A DNA stretch of 64,000 bases from Niabella agricola (lineage in GTDB: Bacteria; Bacteroidota; Bacteroidia; Chitinophagales; Chitinophagaceae), in assembly GCF_021538615.1 (NCBI RefSeq), contig NZ_JAJHIZ010000003.1:4278001-4342000 (forward strand). The letters run 5' to 3'. The stretch's first letter is position 1, and every line of letters starts with the position of its first letter. The notes beneath the pieces are model-generated. The model was not told where the DNA came from. It was given only the letters and a program-made list of their open reading frames with translations, and searched no databases. Shown piece after piece: positions 62,042-64,000 of this stretch. Both the position numbers and the translations under genes were made by a program.

Positions 62042-64000
62042 GTGAGCAAAAAAGGTTATTATCTCATTATTGCGCTATCCTCTTTGTGTTTGGCATGTAC
62101 CGCAGGGTATAGCTATGGCCAGGAGCATCCGGAAGATTCTTTGTCGGTAGCTGATAGCAGTTTGGCAACAGGCCCATCCGATTCTGCAAACTGGAGCGCT
62201 GCCTATAAAACCGGCATGCTGCCATTAAAGTATTTTAAAAACCAGCCCTATGTTTCGGTACAGCAATTGGTGAAAGGGAACGTTGCAGGCGTATATGTGC
62301 AGGAGCCATCCGGGGAGCCGGGCACCGAGCAGTATATGTTTGTCCGTGGACTACAGGCACCCCTTTTATCCAAAAAAGACCTGTATGCACAGCAACCCAC
62401 CGTATTTGTAAACGGTATTCCTATGATACCGGATAACAACCTGGTATTTGATATACAGGTTACCGATTTTACCCGTATTGGACCGGCTACCAATTTCCTG
62501 TCCACCTTAGATAGCAGGAACATAGAAAGCATTAAAGTATTAAAAGATCCCGCAGATCTGGCCAAACTGGGCCCCATTGCGGCAAATGGCGCTATTTGGA
62601 TTACAACAAAGGATACTAAAAAAGGAAGTAACGAATCGTTTGCAAGCACTTATTTCGGATTTGCATCTAATGAGCGCGTAACACCGGTGAACGCAGCATA
62701 TGAAACGGCCTGGAGAAAGCCCTTCTATGACAAGTATGCCTCTTCCGAAAATTTGCGCGTAATCCCCACCTACCTGAGAGATGTGGCCGATGGAAACTAT
62801 TACGGTCCCGCCAACTGGACGGATTTGTATTACCGGCCGGTGCCCGTCTATTCGGCAAGCGCCGGTATGTTATTGGGTAAGCACCCGCGGGCGAATGTTG
62901 CCCTCTCTGTTAATCATACTTCAGACGGATCTGGGCAGGATGATGCACAACTGAAAAGATCCGGTTTCTCGGCCCGCACGAGCTTAAAACCATTTAACTG
63001 GATGACGTTTACAGCGCTGTTTAATGGAACGCATTTAGATCGCCGTCGCAACAGAAGCTTCAGGGACCGTCTTTCCGAAGTACGCTATACGCCTTCGTTA
63101 AGCAGCCCTTTGGCGCCTAATAAGCAGGCGTACCAGCAATACCTGGATATCTTCTCTGCCGCAAGCAAAGAGCCGCTTGATGACAACCAGGTGAATGCAT
63201 TACAGGCAATGGCGGAAATCAACGCCACTATCGCCCGCAGCCTGAGGTTTATTTCAACCTTCAATATCGATTATAATGAAAATAGCCGGGATGCTTTTTG
63301 GCCGCGGATTTTATTGGAAAAAAACAACTTTACATCCAACTACTTCGGGTATAACCAGCGGATACTTATCAGCAATGCGCTTCGTTATACCTACCAGCTC
63401 AATGAAGACAGCCGTTTTATAATTGAGGCCGGCCAGTCTTATCAGTCGGATGTTCAAAAATATGATTATGGATACGGGTATAATACACCGAATGATAACA
63501 TTAAGGTGCGCCCCATCGACATCGATCCCAACAAAATCAACGAGCAGCCATTTCAATATTTTCTTGTTGCCAGCGACAAGCAGCGGATTGGACTGAGCGC
63601 CCTGTATGGAAGCCTGAATTTTTCATACAAAAAGACGCTCGATGTTACCGCTATCGTTCGCCGGGATGGAGGATCATTCATTCAACCCGATAAGCGATGG
63701 ATTACATCACCCACGTTGAGCGCATCCTGGAACCTTAAGGAGGCCTTGCTACAAGAGCAGGCAACCATCAGCAATTTTATTGTAAAAGCATCTTACGGCG
63801 TTATTGGTATGCCCTATTCAACCGATTTTTACAGCCAGGGCCCCATTTACGTATCTACCGGTATAAGCTGGCCGAGAGATCCCGTAATTCCGTCCTATAT
63901 GGGCTCTGGTGTAGCGAGCAGGCCTTATTCCCGGGGATGGGTGAGCTATGGGGTTGAATGGCAAAAGGCACATAAGGCAAGCCTCGGCATGAACATTGGT
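62042..64000 (+). CDS. SusC-type TonB-linked transporter, truncated by window edge
   Basis: 653 residues visible; the gene continues beyond the window. It begins at a GTG (62042), with an in-frame stop four codons upstream, so no ATG start is available near the signal-like 'GYYLIIALSSLCLACTAGYSYGQ'. There is no carboxypeptidase-regulatory-like domain: the plug starts directly ('PLKYFKNQPYVSVQQLVKGNVAGVYVQEPSGEPGTEQYMFVRGLQAPLLSKKDL', 'NIESIKVLKDPADLAKLGPIAANGAIWITTKDTKKGS'). The barrel follows with usual strands ('FSYKKTLDVTAIVRRDGGS'). This shorter architecture is less common among SusC proteins. A SusD gene would be expected after it, outside the window. Confidence 0.88.
   Translation, partial: MSKKGYYLIIALSSLCLACTAGYSYGQEHPEDSLSVADSSLATGPSDSANWSAAYKTGMLPLKYFKNQPYVSVQQLVKGNVAGVYVQEPSGEPGTEQYMFVRGLQAPLLSKKDLYAQQPTVFVNGIPMIPDNNLVFDIQVTDFTRIGPATNFLSTLDSRNIESIKVLKDPADLAKLGPIAANGAIWITTKDTKKGSNESFASTYFGFASNERVTPVNAAYETAWRKPFYDKYASSENLRVIPTYLRDVADGNYYGPANWTDLYYRPVPVYSASAGMLLGKHPRANVALSVNHTSDGSGQDDAQLKRSGFSARTSLKPFNWMTFTALFNGTHLDRRRNRSFRDRLSEVRYTPSLSSPLAPNKQAYQQYLDIFSAASKEPLDDNQVNALQAMAEINATIARSLRFISTFNIDYNENSRDAFWPRILLEKNNFTSNYFGYNQRILISNALRYTYQLNEDSRFIIEAGQSYQSDVQKYDYGYGYNTPNDNIKVRPIDIDPNKINEQPFQYFLVASDKQRIGLSALYGSLNFSYKKTLDVTAIVRRDGGSFIQPDKRWITSPTLSASWNLKEALLQEQATISNFIVKASYGVIGMPYSTDFYSQGPIYVSTGISWPRDPVIPSYMGSGVASRPYSRGWVSYGVEWQKAHKASLGMNIG

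Noticed and set aside
1..64000. Search for CRISPR arrays, insertion sequences, integrases and phage genes
   Set aside because: No regularly spaced repeats, transposase, integrase or phage proteins were recognised. The only internal DNA repeats seen are those of the lipoprotein at 9681-10724.

Overview
The window reads as a chromosomal segment of a Bacteroidota member, most likely family Chitinophagaceae. The reasons are four SusC-type TonB-dependent transporters with SusD partners, a FecR/ECF-sigma signalling pair, several lipoprotein families known almost only from Bacteroidota (DUF4998, DUF5000 and DUF5013 types), and promoters of the Bacteroidota form TTTG-N19/20-TAnnTTTG, seen clearly before rpsL and before one susC. 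No phage, insertion sequence or CRISPR array was seen.

Layout. 1-7.8 kb: the 3' part of parE, a PepSY-like secreted protein and a frameshifted AraC regulator that share a candidate operator, a thioesterase, an ECF sigma/anti-sigma pair, rdgB and ilvE. 7.8-9.1 kb: rpsL-rpsG ending in a terminator, without fusA. 9.1-16.2 kb: a DinB protein, a seven-repeat lipoprotein, a doubly frameshifted AAA ATPase/nuclease gene, an acyl-CoA-binding protein, a PAP2 phosphatase, a PafA-like phosphatase and a thioredoxin-like protein. 16.3-20.5 kb: a BlaI repressor, an M56 (BlaR1-like) peptidase carrying TonB-plug-like repeats, and a TlpA protein. 20.5-25.3 kb: a GNAT acetyltransferase, rarA, a sterol desaturase-family protein and a large helical protein.

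25.4-35.4 kb is a probable polysaccharide utilisation locus: ribokinase, GH127, a GRP sugar permease, SusC, SusD and an esterase-like hydrolase. The likely target is an arabinofuranose-containing glycan. 35.5-38.4 kb holds a small orphan gene, a LYS1-like dehydrogenase, tRNA-Leu(CAA), and a 5'-truncated GH2 glycosidase directly after the tRNA terminator. 39.0-46.8 kb is a second locus: SusC, SusD and two surface lipoproteins, with no enzyme. A strong promoter with a LacI/PurR-type palindrome at its start site and a large inverted repeat in a ~355-nt leader precede it. 46.9-52.1 kb: a small secreted protein, a LuxR regulator, a TetR/thioesterase pair with matching palindromes, and a GNAT/DinB/PanE operon. 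52.1-61.3 kb: a hairpin-rich intergenic region followed by ECF sigma, FecR anti-sigma, SusC with an STN domain, SusD and an NHL-repeat lipoprotein, a transporter locus that senses its own substrate. The window ends inside a fourth SusC-type gene that lacks the usual N-terminal carboxypeptidase-like domain.

No wholly new system could be proven from sequence alone. The most unusual items are regulatory: paired AraC-site repeats around a broken AraC gene, paired TetR palindromes, the leader of the second susC, and the stacked hairpins before the sigma gene. The M56-plug fusion and the tRNA/truncated-GH2 junction also deserve a second look. Several start codons were moved inward from the longest reading frame, and each case is noted in its entry.
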